From Basidiobolus meristosporus CBS 931.73 (Eukaryota; Basidiobolomycota; Basidiobolomycetes; Basidiobolales; Basidiobolaceae), in contig MCFE01000363.1 in assembly GCA_002104905.1 (NCBI GenBank), forward strand, positions 23,270 to 87,269: a stretch of DNA of 64,000 nucleotides. Reading direction: 5' to 3'. Under the pieces are notes generated by a model, which did not search any database, was not told the DNA's origin, and worked only from the letters and a program-made list of their open reading frames with translations. Shown here piece by piece: positions 24,089-35,599 of the stretch (positions are counted from its first letter, which is position 1; every line of letters starts with the position of its first letter). The position numbers and the translations under genes are program-made.

Positions 24089-26714
24089 CGTTTGTATGTA
24101 TATTTAAAACTAGCAATATTGAACCAAAAGGCCCTGGTGGATTAGTCTCACTTTAAAGGAAGTAATAAATGTACTTCAAATACGAAGGGTAGTGCCAATC
24201 AAAGGAATTTCACTCAGAAAAACCACTTAAAGTGCGTTGGCCAACTTGCACTGAAAACAAGCTCCCAAGAGGAATAGTAACCTTGACTGTCAAAAACAGG
24301 GGAAAGCAGTAAAGAAAGACAGTTGAGGGATAAGATTCAGCAAGATCAAGGATAACTCTGAAGTATGGCCTTGGGTGGGGCGAGGGGGCTTTTACTGCAT
24401 ATACGCAAATGAATGTGGAACTAGAATTAGGGGTTGGAGGGGCATGGTTCATAGTTTCATAGAAACTTAGGTAATCTCGTATGCTCAGAATTAAATTCCC
24501 GGTACCCCACTACACCCCCGCGGTGAGTGAATGGCTTAAGAGCACACTGAAATTGATATGACTGCTTCAACCATGAATATGGACCTATCCCTCCAAATTG
24601 AGATCCATACGAAGCATGAATCAATCCGATGTTATAAGGGCGTTACAGGATGGTGGCTTGAAGGTGGATATAATGGAGATTACTGCAGAGTTCCCAGAAG
24701 GAGGATAATCATTGTACAAGGACACAATCAGACGTCTAATTTTATTCATCAATTGCTGGCCAGTTTTGTACGGCGCAATATAATCATATTGGCTAATATT
24801 CAGGATTCCACTCTTGTAGTCGGACCAAATGCCTCAAGATGGAAGTTACCACGAAAGCTGGATGACCCAAAGCAATTTTGTACATCAACCTTTTGCAGAT
24901 CTGTGCACACATACTACACATAAATAACACGACCAGTACGAACCTGGAGAGCCATTTCGAATTGTCAATCAGATTAATAAAGCCTGAACTACCCTGTAGA
25001 CATCTGTACCGAACATTGCTCTATAGAGATGCTTTGTTGCGGATGGACTATTTCACGAACGGTCGGGGTTCAAGAAAGGGTTGCCAGTTTGACCCCCTGT
25101 ATCCATAGTGAACAAAAGAATGAGAGCTACAACACACTCGGTTGAAACCCATAACCAATCAACGCCGATAGTTGAGATTCGAAAGCAGCTGAACTGGCTT
25201 CACTTTCCCAAGCAACGTCGAGTACTGATTCCAGCCAACAGGCCGCACTCACCTTGTGATCCTACGCAGAAAATGACCCTTGAGGCTCATCACCCCTTGA
25301 ATAATAGCACCCACTGCACTAATATGGTAGCAAACAAATGCCCAATGACGCCTTGATGAGGCTCTAGTGTACCTACAGATTAAGCAAGATATAAACAGCA
25401 ATGCCGTTACGGAAACAAACAACCAATAAGCAGCAATGTACTCGAAAATGGATATAATATACAGCAATGGTATTGAGTCTTGGACACCAGGTATGATCAT
25501 ACATCAACACGTGTTTCATCGGGAGGGTTAAAGCACAAATTTATCCGTAGCACGCAGCACAATTCCGCTAATAGTTGTCTTGATGATCAACATCATGCAC
25601 CGCAAACTCCTCGTGGAAAGGTGCCAATGCGGAAACACCCAATGACGGCCAGGAAGTATTAATCTCCATCCTGGGCCACCACTGCCTCTCATCTAGCCGT
25701 GGTTCTGCAGCGAATGTCTTCACAAAATTAGTCAGATTACTGCGAATTAAATTCCATCGTGACTATCTACCGCTGAATCGGGGTTACTCTGTAGTAATGG
25801 ACTGTCAGAGGCCATAACCACAGACAGCCAGCGAACTACTCAAGATCAATATATGTATTTAAGGGCCTGCTCTCACCAAATTAGATCTGTAACGTAGTGC
25901 ATATCACATACATAGATGTGGCCGTCGGCTAGGAGAATATCTACAGAATGCGGTTAGCATAGCCAGAGACCTTGTCCAGCTCTGAACCTATGTGAACGAT
26001 GTTGCGTGATCCTTCGGCTTCACTAAATCCAGACTTGCGCAAAATTTTCTTGTAGACGGCGCCTATTTTTGATTACATCATTCCCATGGGATGACTCTTC
26101 GACTGTTAATTAATAGGCCATCTACTCACAAATCAACGAATCCTCACTTTGGCCAAGTAATCAACAATGCATCATCACATCGGATCAACAAGTGTCGGTG
26201 ATCATTTTTCAAGTTACCAATCTTCAAGTCAGAGCTTCGAAAATTTCCTTTCTTGTGTCATGCTCCAAGCTACGGATGCCATTAGTAATAGAGGAAAAGA
26301 TGTGTTATTGGATAGAATGGCACCATAATGGCAATCCGAAAATCAACCCAAATCGCCTGGAAATTATCCTGTTCTACCACTCTTTAATGGTTACACGGAT
26401 CAATCGAAGCCCAGATAGAGCATTCATTTTTGTTTTTGCACGGCTCATCCTATGACATTCTCTATTCTCGTGCTCATCAACCCGGAGCACGATTTGTCCA
26501 GGACGGATTAGAAAATTCCGAGAGTCTGAGGTGGCGGCCAACTGCTAGGTGCTATTTAACTGATGGATATTCACATCAACACCACATTGTTGCTGTCCTG
26601 TCCATTGCCTTGATAGTCATTTTAGAGGTTAATACACCATCATAACCCTTGCCTGAATTCCAACCTACATTTTGATATCCCACACTACCAGTTCGTAAAC
26701 TAAGCTTCAATTAT
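24089..26714. other. Intergenic region, mostly unassigned
   Basis: About 2.6 kb. Apart from the tentative membrane-protein model at 25048-25500 (-), I cannot assign any gene. A 121-codon ATG ORF at 24558-24923 (+) and an 80-codon ATG ORF at 24210-24452 (-) lack motifs, splice context and homologous features. Confidence 0.4.
25048..25500 (-). CDS. Tentative two-exon small membrane protein
   Basis: Exon 25253-25500 starts at an ATG and encodes 82 residues with two strongly hydrophobic stretches (ending near ALLFISCLICRY and YHISAVGAIIQGVM). It ends at a clean GTGAGT donor. The acceptor GTTGTAG at 25127 joins in phase to 25048-25126, which ends at TAG, for 108 residues in total. I recognise no family and saw no strong branch point in the 126-nt intron. 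It could be a real small gene, the tail of a larger multi-exon membrane protein, or chance. Confidence 0.25.
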
Positions 26715-27801
26715 ATGGGAAATCGCTTACTGCAAATTAAACTTATAGAGCCATGCCTTACCATGCATGGCTCCTCAGAGGATTCCACTGGCTGTGTTCT
26801 CCGGGGCACCGTAGTTCTAAACCTCAAGAAGCCGCTCAAAGTGAGGTCAATTGGGCTCCGTCTAAAAGGAGCGGTAAATTTCAAACTCGCATCAGGTATA
26901 GTTTCACTACCGTCTAGCTCTTGACCTGGCCTTGGGTACTAACATATTTGCCCGGACAGATTTATGCCGTAAAAAGGAAACCATCATTAAATACAAGTGG
27001 AGTATCCTTAAGCCTTCCGACCACATATATACACTTGGGTGCAAGAGCCACCTGTTCGATTTCGAGATACCGCTTGGTGGAGATCTACCAGAAAGCGTAA
27101 AGACAACTCATGGAAGTATCTCTTATAAATTGACCGCCTGGGTAGAGCGACCAGGTTTCAATCACGATATTAAGACGAGCATACCGATTATGATCCAGCG
27201 GCTGCTCTCACCACTTTCATGTAGTTATCAGGATCCACCAACAACATCAATCTCTGGGGTCTGGGCTTCGCGGTTCTTCTATGAAGCAGACATTCCCAAT
27301 TACCTCTATTCTCCTGGCGAGAGTATTCCTGTGGTGTTCAAGTTTGATTCCTTGGACACTTTTGTCCAGGTGGAAAAGGTGATCTTGGATGTGGTGGAGT
27401 ACACTGTATATAAGCGGGCTATAGAAAATCCTTTTGTGCAGAACACCCAGTATTGCAACACCATCCAAGAGTTTGCGGAACCTATGGGGACGAGCTGGTC
27501 AACCTCTTTTAAACTGCCCCTACCACAAACAATTCAACTGGATTGCGAGACGAAGTATATCGAGGTCAACCACATTCTCCTAGCTCGGCTGTTCCTTAGC
27601 ACAGCGGAAGGGTGCACTGTGGAGTCCTTCCAACTTCATTTTCCTATCATGATACGCCCAAATGGAGAAACACAAACCCTTACGGATGTTCCTCCACCAG
27701 ACTATAGCCATTTCGCCCCACCCATCTACGATGGAGCAAATTGTGCACCAACGCTTGCACCAATGCATCAAGCCTCCCAGTATGAAATATGTAGCTATTG
27801 A
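26715..27801 (+). CDS. Arrestin-like adaptor (alpha-arrestin/ARRDC type) with two PPxY motifs
   Basis: Two exons, 26715-26895 and 26960-27801, flank a 64-nt intron with donor GTATAG, branch GTACTAACA and acceptor GGACAG; the product is 340 residues. The N-terminus QIKLIEPCLTMHG and the GTVVLNLKKPLKVRSIGLRLKG strand pattern are typical of the arrestin N domain. CKSHLFDFEIPLGGDLPESV and the SIPVVFKFDS region fit the N/C arrestin folds. The tail carries PPDY (306-309) and PPIY (314-317), which bind WW domains of Nedd4/Rsp5 ubiquitin ligases. The likely role is to recruit the ligase to plasma-membrane transporters for ubiquitination and endocytosis; the cargo is unknown. The protein is shorter than most yeast ART proteins but normal for ARRDC. 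The intron reads partly as coding, hence two frames. Confidence 0.88.
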
Positions 27802-28142
27802 TGTGAGCAAATGATGAAAACCATGTCAAGTGGAATACTTGGACCCCCCCCATCAGGTTGATTTTTAGCATTTTCTATTTTTGTAATATAGCATTCTGCT
27901 CGTCATGTATACATTTGATCAGTTCCTACTCCAAACTCAGGATCGACTGCAGCCACCACAAAACCCTCAAACCGCGAAAATTACATGCGTAAATAAACCC
28001 GAGCCATGGCTGTTGCAAGAGATCGGTGCCACAGAACTGGCAAGCACATGTTGAGGGAGTAGGGAATCTCCAATACTCGCTGTGCAGCATTAAAAGAAAT
28101 GGGTTGAATAGGGATTCGTTTAATGAGTGGCCACGGTGCAAT
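27802..28142. other. Short intergenic segment
   Basis: Sequence between the arrestin-like gene and the BTB relic. A C run lies at about 27844-27850. Nothing else is supported. Confidence 0.4.
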
Positions 28143-28528
28143 TCATCCAATAGGCCACGAGGCAGCCAACTTCACACGATACCGCCGAATTAGTTTCAAA
28201 AATTCGAACACTTCCATTGACACCGTGCAACCTTGGGAAAGTTCCATGTTCGAGGTATCGACGAAGCACCGCCAGTAAGCCGCCTCAAATCGGTTTCCCG
28301 GATGACATACAAACAATGAATCCCAAAGCGTGTCCGGGATTATCTCACCGCAAAACCGTTCACACCGTCGCTGAGAGCTTCTCTGCGGTGCAAGGAAGCT
28401 CATCTACTGGTTGGATTGGTGTAGATAGCCTGATGTCTGCTGCAGATAGGTTTCAGATGGACCGGCTCTCTCCGTACTTGATGCGGATGATAGCCCGGCA
28501 TGGCATCCCAGCACCACCACCTGGCTAG
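28143..28528. pseudogene. BTB/POZ-domain relic split by an apparent inversion
   Basis: On the minus strand, 28403 to about 28170 reads DSLFVCHPGNRFEAAYWR followed by SMEVFEFLKLIRRY, resembling the first half of a BTB fold. On the plus strand, about 28410-28510 reads TGWIGVDSLMSAADRF and QMDRLSPYLMRMIARHG, the typical second half (TG-x-V ... AADRFxLDRL). In an intact BTB domain these follow each other directly. Both halves are open, yet they lie back to back on opposite strands, and downstream plus-strand frames stop soon after. The simplest reading is a pseudogene in which a roughly 200-bp piece was inverted. Family assignment is from motif memory. Confidence 0.45.
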
Positions 28529-29524
28529 CCTTGCTGATGAAATTCCGGAAATGAGTGTTGCATGGTGGTAGTACTGATCCCGAATGGATCCAACGCCGAT
28601 GGGTAAAATCAATATCTGGCGTGGCGGATCATGAACACGATCTTGATTGGAGTCTGTGTTGCTTCCCATTCCGGTCGCTTTTCAGACACAGACCTCCACC
28701 CACACCCGAGGGATGCCCCGAGTGTTTGGTAAATAGCCGGATTTCCTCAGTCCGCTGGTGAATTTCAGGTTCATCAAACCCATATTCCGAACTAGCCTAT
28801 CTCGAGGCCATCAAAGTGCTGGCATGGAATTCCACATGTGTGCTATGATGTTGATTCTAGGCCGGGGAAGTGTGTATTAAACAACTACTGGCAACACTAG
28901 GTATTGAGCATCTAACTGTACGTCTGGCAAGTATTTACTGCATAGTATGATTTTGTATATTCTTTGGGGAAAAACTTGAAAATCCTAATTCTGGTTCATA
29001 ATACCAATGTGTTGGATGTAGTTCCTTAGTTATATAGGGTAGGAATAACTTGTCCCAAGAGAACTTCAGTAGTTGTGCATTGGAATGGTGTCCCCAGTAC
29101 ATTATTTTAGCTTGCCTAGAGCTCCAAATTTCATATATCGCAGACAACAATGATTACCAACCTGTGATAGAAATTGTGAGCTGTTGGGTGATTTACTGAT
29201 ATTTCGTATCCAAATTTTCAAACCTTCAATAAACCGCTTAATCTATGTGCACATTACCTACAATACTCATACAACTGTATTTATGCTCCCTTCATAGTCA
29301 TGACCTGCATATGATCCTGATTTATCAAATCAATAACAAAATATACAACACTAACTGGCACTGTGATCAATGACACATTGGAACATGTCTAATATTGTAC
29401 AAACTAAAGCTTCAGTAAATAGTGTATGATATAGTAATAAGTAGAGTGGAGTATCTGGGCATATGACTGATTTAGGTACAATCAGAATGCACATAGCACT
29501 CCCACTCAGCTAAATTATACATGT

Positions 29525-29856
29525 TGTTGTAAAAATTCGTATTTCCACCTAAATATTCACCTAACTTAGTCACTTAGATCATTACCTTCATATCCTAGAG
29601 AATACTGACCAAATTCCTTGCCGGGATTTACTTAGAATATTTACCCAGAACATGAAAATTAGATAAGTTGTCCAAACAGCCCCAAACTTTGGACACATGT
29701 TCTTGGGACCTTCCTTAACCTATTCTATGTGTGTGTAATGCCAAGACCATGTAAAAGTATAAATACAACTTTTACAATCAATAAATCATCAAGTGAAAAC
29801 CACATAATCTACTTGTCCTCCCAATCACTTCCAATATCTCCAAGACTCTTACAACA
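29525..29856 (+). mobile_element. Solo LTR of a Ty1/copia family
   Basis: A 332-bp unit begins TGTTGTAAAAATTC and ends CTCTTACAACA. It matches the 61536-61865 LTR almost along its length, including the ACTTAGTCACTTAGATCATTACC block and the GTATAAATAC promoter-like motif followed by CAATAAATCATC. No gag or primer-binding site follows, so it is a solo LTR. I see no clean 5-bp duplication (CATGT upstream, TGTAA downstream). Confidence 0.85.
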
Positions 29857-30380
29857 CATGTAATGTGGTATATACTACTTACAGTTACATGTGTGTAATT
29901 AACTAACCATTATAACCATAGGCTCATACTAAACTGATGTACTATTCTCTTAGCTCTAAGCTTGCATGAAAGGTTTACTATTACATATACTCTTAATATA
30001 CCTGCTAGAAATTATGACAACATGTCCCTGCAAAAAAATAAACAAGAGGCCTGTAGAATACTATTGTGATATCAGCTGAATTCTAAATATATCTAAGTTT
30101 ACAACTCTCTATATGTCAGGTATTTGCTATATAGTGGAAATTCACACATATTTTCTCAGGAGGAAACTAGGCCAGATAGCATTCATGCTAAACTTGGTTA
30201 CAAGTTAGTCACTACTTCCACTAAGCATTACAACAAAAAATATAAGCAAAACCGCCAGCTGAGTGCCAAAAAATATTATCTAAATACTAACAGAATAGCA
30301 ATAGATTATAAGATGAGTTATCAGTATTGGATATCTTATAGAGTACATTGATATCAGCCTACAACTATCTAGATTAAAAC

Positions 30381-30450
30381 TGTTGCATGAGCTTTGGATA
30401 TATTGGAGGTCATTGGGAGAATAAGTAGATTTTGTGTGGAGGTAGAAAAG
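30381..30450 (-). mobile_element. LTR fragment (minus orientation)
   Basis: TGTTGCATGAGCTTTGG followed by ATATTGGAGGTCATTGGGAG resembles the terminal 60-70 bp of the LTR family seen at 33818 and 34176. The remaining LTR sequence is not recognisable, so this is a truncated relic. Confidence 0.5.
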
Positions 30451-30852
30451 TGTAACACCATTTGGTGAATTTATGTGGTAGCATTAAACTTGTTCTGCTG
30501 AATAGTGTCACATTGTGCCACAAGTGCCAAATAGTGCTACAGTGTGCCAGTGGAGCAGAGCAGACCTATACCTAGTCACACATTGTGAAACATAGTTTTA
30601 GATCTATATGCAATGTAGCCATTGTGTTACATCAGCCATAGTGGAGAAAAATCATTTTTTTGACTTTTTTTGGGGTTAACAGTGGGCTCAATATGCCAAA
30701 GCATAGCAGAACTGAAGGCATGCATTCAGTACTTACTCATGCCCAAAGTCTAGATGCCAGGGCTCTCAGTAGACCACAAAAATGCATGGCACTATCTTGG
30801 TCCACTAGTACTATCTAGCACTATGAAAAGGTATAAGTCCTAGAGTAATACT

Positions 30853-31201
30853 TGTTGCAATATTCTGAGGAGTATTGGAAGTGATGTGGAGAACTAGAGG
30901 ATTTACATGTTATTCACTTGTAGATTTATTGATCAAAAGTATGGTATTTATACTTTTGATAAAGTAGAGGAAACAAACGTGTAGAGTTTGTTAAGGAAGG
31001 TCCCAAGAATACGTGTGCAAAGTTTGGGGTCTTTTGGACAACTTTGAGAAAAATAATAATCTGGGTACCTGACAATTTGGTGAAAATATTCTAAGTAAAT
31101 CCCGACAAGAAATCTAGTCAGGACAGAATGCTAATCACAGAATAAGATCTATGTGACTAAGTTAGCATGAATATTTAGGTGACAATTCAATAATTACAAC
31201 A
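30853..31201 (-). repeat. 3' LTR of the non-autonomous element
   Basis: 349 bp, TGTTG...CAACA. It is identical to the partner LTR except for about two to three substitutions (for example TTAAGGAAGG versus TTAAGTAAGG, and GGTCTTTTGG versus GGTCCTTTGG). It contains a minus-strand GTATAAATACC promoter-like motif. Confidence 0.92.
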
Positions 31202-31504
31202 CTCCCACTCAACAAAATATTCATGAGTAATAAATACATATAGTGAGTGTGCAATCTGTAATAAGCGTATAAGATTTAACTGTTTTGCATACTGGACTAA
31301 TATATTATCCAAAGGTGTATGCATTTGTGTTCAACTTAATAGAACAAGTAACTTGGAATTCAGTATGCATATCTACTTAGTAATATGCCTAAAAATCTGA
31401 ATGATCTGATCATAATACTAATCATCAGCTTTGATCAGTTGTACGGGCTTGAATAATAAGCTGAGTCTAATTGACAGATCGTAATAATGGTATATAGCCT
31501 CTGG

Positions 31505-31770
31505 GCTATCCAATGCTTCTTATTTGAGCAAAATTGACCCACTTTTGGTCAAGTTAAGGTTTTGTCATTTACGGCAGATCTGGAGTTTCCTTATTTCCGG
31601 CCAACAGTCTAATCCATTTAGACAACTTCACTGTGTGTCCATATTAGGCTCAGGGACAGTTACTTCCATCATATAGATGCTATATGAGGTAAAAATAGTG
31701 ACCTACTTTGGGTCAGGTTAAGGTTTTGTCATTTACGCCTGATCCGGATTATCCTTGTTTCCTGGCACTG
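31505..31770. repeat. Internal direct repeat in the non-autonomous element
   Basis: A roughly 75-bp block with core GTTAAGGTTTTGTCATTTACG occurs at about 31552-31574 and again at about 31728-31750, with matching flanks on both sides. It lies in the non-coding interior and may have arisen during reverse transcription. Confidence 0.6.
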
Positions 31771-33817
31771 TGGCACATATAACATGGCCAAAAAAAGAAG
31801 GTTTTTGCTCAACTCTGAGCTGGGATGGCCTGCTCCCACTTGAACCACGTCTGTTTAGTGATTTAGATCCACAAATATGATCTAGAATGGTCATCTTTGT
31901 CTTCTTTAAATAGCAATAACTTTCTTTGGACTGATTACTTCATATGCGGTAGATCCAAAGTCCATTTGCTTCTTGATTTACCCAGTTTGGTATTGGACAA
32001 CACCATGGGTTGTTTGGTAGCTATTCTTAGAGTGCTTCTACTGATTTGGATTGATACAGCTGCTTTTGTCTTATCAGAATATACTTGTAGAATAGAGATT
32101 GGCGCTTTTCCAGAAGTGAGATTCTCCTTAACAAGGGCTTTGATTATCCTTATTCTCCTGATAGTTATTTTCAACCTTGAGCTCGGTTTCCAAGGCTAAC
32201 TGATCTTCTCAGTGTCTTCAGAATTCATAAAAACCATCTGGTTGATCCTTGCACCTTTTTCTTTCAGCTCCATAGACAGCAGACATCAAGACTTCTGCAC
32301 TAAATAATCTGTTCCAATATATACTACAATATCTAACAGATCCTGTTGAAGTTTCAAGGCTCTTCTGGGGTTTCTAGCTTGAGAACTTCGTACAAGAGGC
32401 TCCATAGAACATATCTGCATTGCCAGATAGTCCAAATATGGCCTACATAAGTTTTGGCACCATTTGGGAAGTACCCTAGTTTGCGGTAGTAGTATTTTCC
32501 ATTTTTTCTTCTTTTCTTTTTCTGCTGATGACCCAGGGATAATTCCTTTTGTGGGGTGGTTCTGGACTTCCTTGCAGGTGGGACCACGGTGTTTTTGAGC
32601 ACAAGAGTCTCCATGACATCATTGTTCCAGAATATCTGACTATTTGAGAGTGAAATAATCAAAATCGGCATCCACTTAGATCATTCATAACTTTTGATAG
32701 AGTTGACCAAATTTGATCAAATAAACTGCATTTGATAGCTAGCTTCATCAATACTTCGGTATCAGACTCCAATATATCAGTATTTTTGAGTTGCAGAACT
32801 TGGCGGTGACTTGATCAATCAAAATTCTTCTGATCTGATCCAGAGAAGTTAAATATCACCAAGTGTTTTCTCCCACTGTAATAAGTGATATATATATAAC
32901 AAGTATAAAGTACTATGTTATCTTCTGAGTGGCTCTTAGCTGTGTACTGACCAACTGTTGCTTGGTTGTATACTCCAATCAGGCTTGCAATTATATGCTT
33001 CACTCCTTTGGCTGGCGGTAAAATCTTCATTAGTTGATTTTGCTAAATTTGTATAATACTTTCTCCCACTGTTTTGAGACTTAAACAGAGTGATAGCACG
33101 TCTAACAGCTCCATATTTAGCTCCTGGTACACTGGTTTCAGTATCAAAACACTTGATACAATTATAGCATTCTTCTAATGGATTGTGTAGTACATATCCG
33201 TACTCCAGGTGGATATATATGTATTATATATCATTGGGATCCTTACAATTCAGGAAGCTTGTTTCTGAGATCTTTTTCCATCTGTAGATAGTACAGAATG
33301 GCGGCTAACAGCTCCAGTATTTGCATTCTCAGCTGTATTTTGAGTGGCAACAGATTTTTGGTAAAATCCTCCTCCGGCAATCATTTAATAATGATCTATT
33401 TTTTTTTTTTTTGCAATTCAGGATAATATCCTATCCAAGAGCTCGTCTAACAGTCAATTGGGGTCATATGAATACATATTGCAGTATATTTCATTGTAGA
33501 TCTGGACCCTCAATTGCTGGAATTACGCAATTTTCTTCAGTAGTGGTAGAGCACCAACATACTATATTTCTTGACACAATTACATGCCAGTTTGATTGAC
33601 TCTTCTTCATAACTAACTTGGATAGTTACTGAAGGCATCTTTTGAAGGCAAGGCCTTCTTCTCCACAGCAATATCCTCATAAACATAGTCCTTTAGCAGC
33701 GGTAGTCTTCTTTAACCTTAGCGGAGCAATAGTGCGGAAAGTCTTTCTCCAGACTAGCAGAAAAGGATCCAAAGCATAGTAGACACCAAGAGGACAGCAA
33801 GCTCGGGGCTCATAACC

Positions 33818-34166
33818 TGTTGCAATATTCTGAGGAGTATTGGAAGTGATGTGGAGAACTAGAGGATTTACATGTTATTCACTTGTAGATTTATTGATCA
33901 AAAGTATGGTATTTATACTTTTGATAAAGTAGAGGAAACAAACGTGTAGAGTTTGTTAAGTAAGGTCCCAAGAATACGTGTGCAAAGTTTGGGGTCCTTT
34001 GGACAACTTTGAGAAAAATAATAATCTGGGTACCTGACAATTTGGTGAAAATATTCTAAGTAAATCCCGACAAGAAATCTAGTCAGGACAGAATGCTAAT
34101 CACAGAATAAGATCTATGTGACTAAGTTAGCATGAATATTTAGGTGACAATTCAATAATTACAACA
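33818..34166 (-). repeat. 5' LTR of the non-autonomous element
   Basis: 349 bp, same ends as its partner. The half-tRNA primer-binding site lies immediately inside it (33805-33817 on the minus strand), which fixes the element's orientation. Confidence 0.92.
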
Positions 34167-34175
34167 ATACTCACA

Positions 34176-34525
34176 TGTGTAGTGAGAGTCCTGAATATAT
34201 TGGAAGTGATTGGGAGAACAAGTGGATTATGTGGTTTTCACTTAAGGAATAATTGAATGTAGAAGTGATATTTATACTTCTATATAGTCTTGGCAGAAAA
34301 AACCCTTTGTATAGGCTTAGAAAGGTCCTAAGAGCATGTGTGTAAAGTTTAGGGCTTTTTGGGCAACTTTCAGAAATCTCATGCTCAGGGTACCTGATTT
34401 ATAGTAAAAATATTCCATGCAATTCCCAAAAAGGAATTTGGTCAGAGTTTACTAAGATTTGTAGGTAATGATCTAAGTGACTCAGTTAGGGGAATGTTTA
34501 GGTACAATTACAAATCTTTACAACA
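34176..34525 (-). mobile_element. Older solo LTR, same superfamily
   Basis: About 350 bp, starting TGTGTAGTGAGAGTCC and ending CTTTACAACA. It shares GGAAGTGATTGGGAGAACAAG, ATTTATACTTCTATA and TTAGGTACAATTACAAA with the family LTRs but is clearly diverged. The young element at 30853-34166 sits directly against it. No primer-binding site is adjacent. Confidence 0.7.
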
Positions 34526-34654
34526 TGCTGTTGCCCTCAAATCTTGTGCATATCCTGCTGGAACCTTATTGTCAGCAATCACAGATATTTCAAGCTAAGA
34601 TTATGTAAATGAAGCAATATCAATTTTGCACTTTATATATCATTAAGCGCAAGA

Positions 34655-34710
34655 AACATAGTCCCCCTATTCTCCCAGTCACTTACAATGTGGTCAGGAC
34701 TCTCAAAACA
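34655..34710 (+). mobile_element. LTR 3'-end fragment (plus orientation)
   Basis: The segment with ATTCTCCCAGTCACTTACAA and GGACTCTCAAAACA resembles the last 55 bp of the plus-oriented LTR at 61811-61865. It is a diverged fragment with no recognisable 5' half. Confidence 0.4.
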
Positions 34711-35361
34711 GAAAACAATGATAACTTTCATACCTTCACTGATTAGAAGAATTGGTCAATATCTTGCCATCCAAATCTCAAGTGAACAATCCATTGCTTG
34801 GCAATAAGTCACAATGAGTCCCAAGGTATTCAAGTAGTGGCAGCAACAGCTTAGCATGTATAACAGTAGGCTATGTTCTTTGTTTGGAATGGAAAATACT
34901 GTGCAAACTCATTGCTGCAAATCCAGTGTAATAATCCAGGAGGCTTATGATACCTTAGTCTGATAAATAATAGTTGAGGCTCCTAGCCTTCTAAAGGAAT
35001 GACCAGTTTGCATACTGAAAGGTGCCTAAGTGACATTCAGGACAAACATAGTAGGAATCAGCTACATAGGCACATATATATTGATATCTGATGAATCAGC
35101 ATGCAATGTGAGGAAGAAGCAATAGCCATTAACAAATTGGAAAGTCTGAGTATACTGTGTATTTGCAACCAGTAGAAAAAGAAGAGACATAGGACCCATT
35201 AGTAGGGACTTAGGGAGCATCAGTTCTGGGATTTGCAATCAAGGTTTTTGAATGCCAATTAAGCAATCATATTGTGATAATACTCTCAGTATATGTCAAA
35301 GTGTCTGTGCCTTTAAAACACGGAATCTGAGCTCTGTGATGGTATTTTGATAAGTTCCATA

Positions 35362-35560
35362 TGTTGTAGTATATATGGAGTACTGGAAGTGATCTGGAGC
35401 ACTACAGGATTCTTACCAAATACCATTACTTTTATCAGGAGTTCTAAAATAGTATATCAAGGTTAATCAAGTGGTGCACATATAAAACATGTTGTGAGAG
35501 TGGTCTCAGGAAGTGACTTGGGGGCCTTTGGGTAAGCTTGGGGCGCCTCAATAACTTCCA
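35362..35560 (-). mobile_element. Diverged LTR relic (minus orientation)
   Basis: TGTTGTAGTATATATGGAG followed by TACTGGAAGTGATCTGGAGC matches the start of the minus-oriented LTRs. Further in, GTGAGAGTGGTCTCAGGAAG corresponds loosely to the central block. The rest has decayed. Confidence 0.45.
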
Positions 35561-35599
35561 CGCTTCAATTAATGCTTCAGTTATCTAGCATCTTACCAG

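Larger units (their letters stand above)
30853..34166 (-). mobile_element. Complete non-autonomous Ty1/copia LTR retrotransposon, minus orientation
   Basis: Two 349-bp LTRs (30853-31201 and 33818-34166), each TGTTG...CAACA, differ at only about two or three sites. They are flanked by the direct 5-bp duplication ATACT (30848-30852 and 34167-34171), so the insertion is intact and recent. On the minus strand the primer-binding site GGTTATGAGCCCC abuts the 5' LTR (33817 downward). It is complementary to the anticodon arm of initiator tRNA-Met, the half-tRNA priming used by copia elements. A purine tract (GAGTGGGAG) abuts the 3' LTR. The 2.6-kb interior starts with a gag-like MSPEL, then hits stops. 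No protease, integrase or RT is readable, so mobilisation in trans by an autonomous relative is likely. Confidence 0.9.

Noticed and set aside
29517-29861. Target-site duplication around the solo LTR at 29525-29856
   Set aside because: Upstream CATGT and downstream TGTAA do not match; partial similarity comes from the LTR ends.
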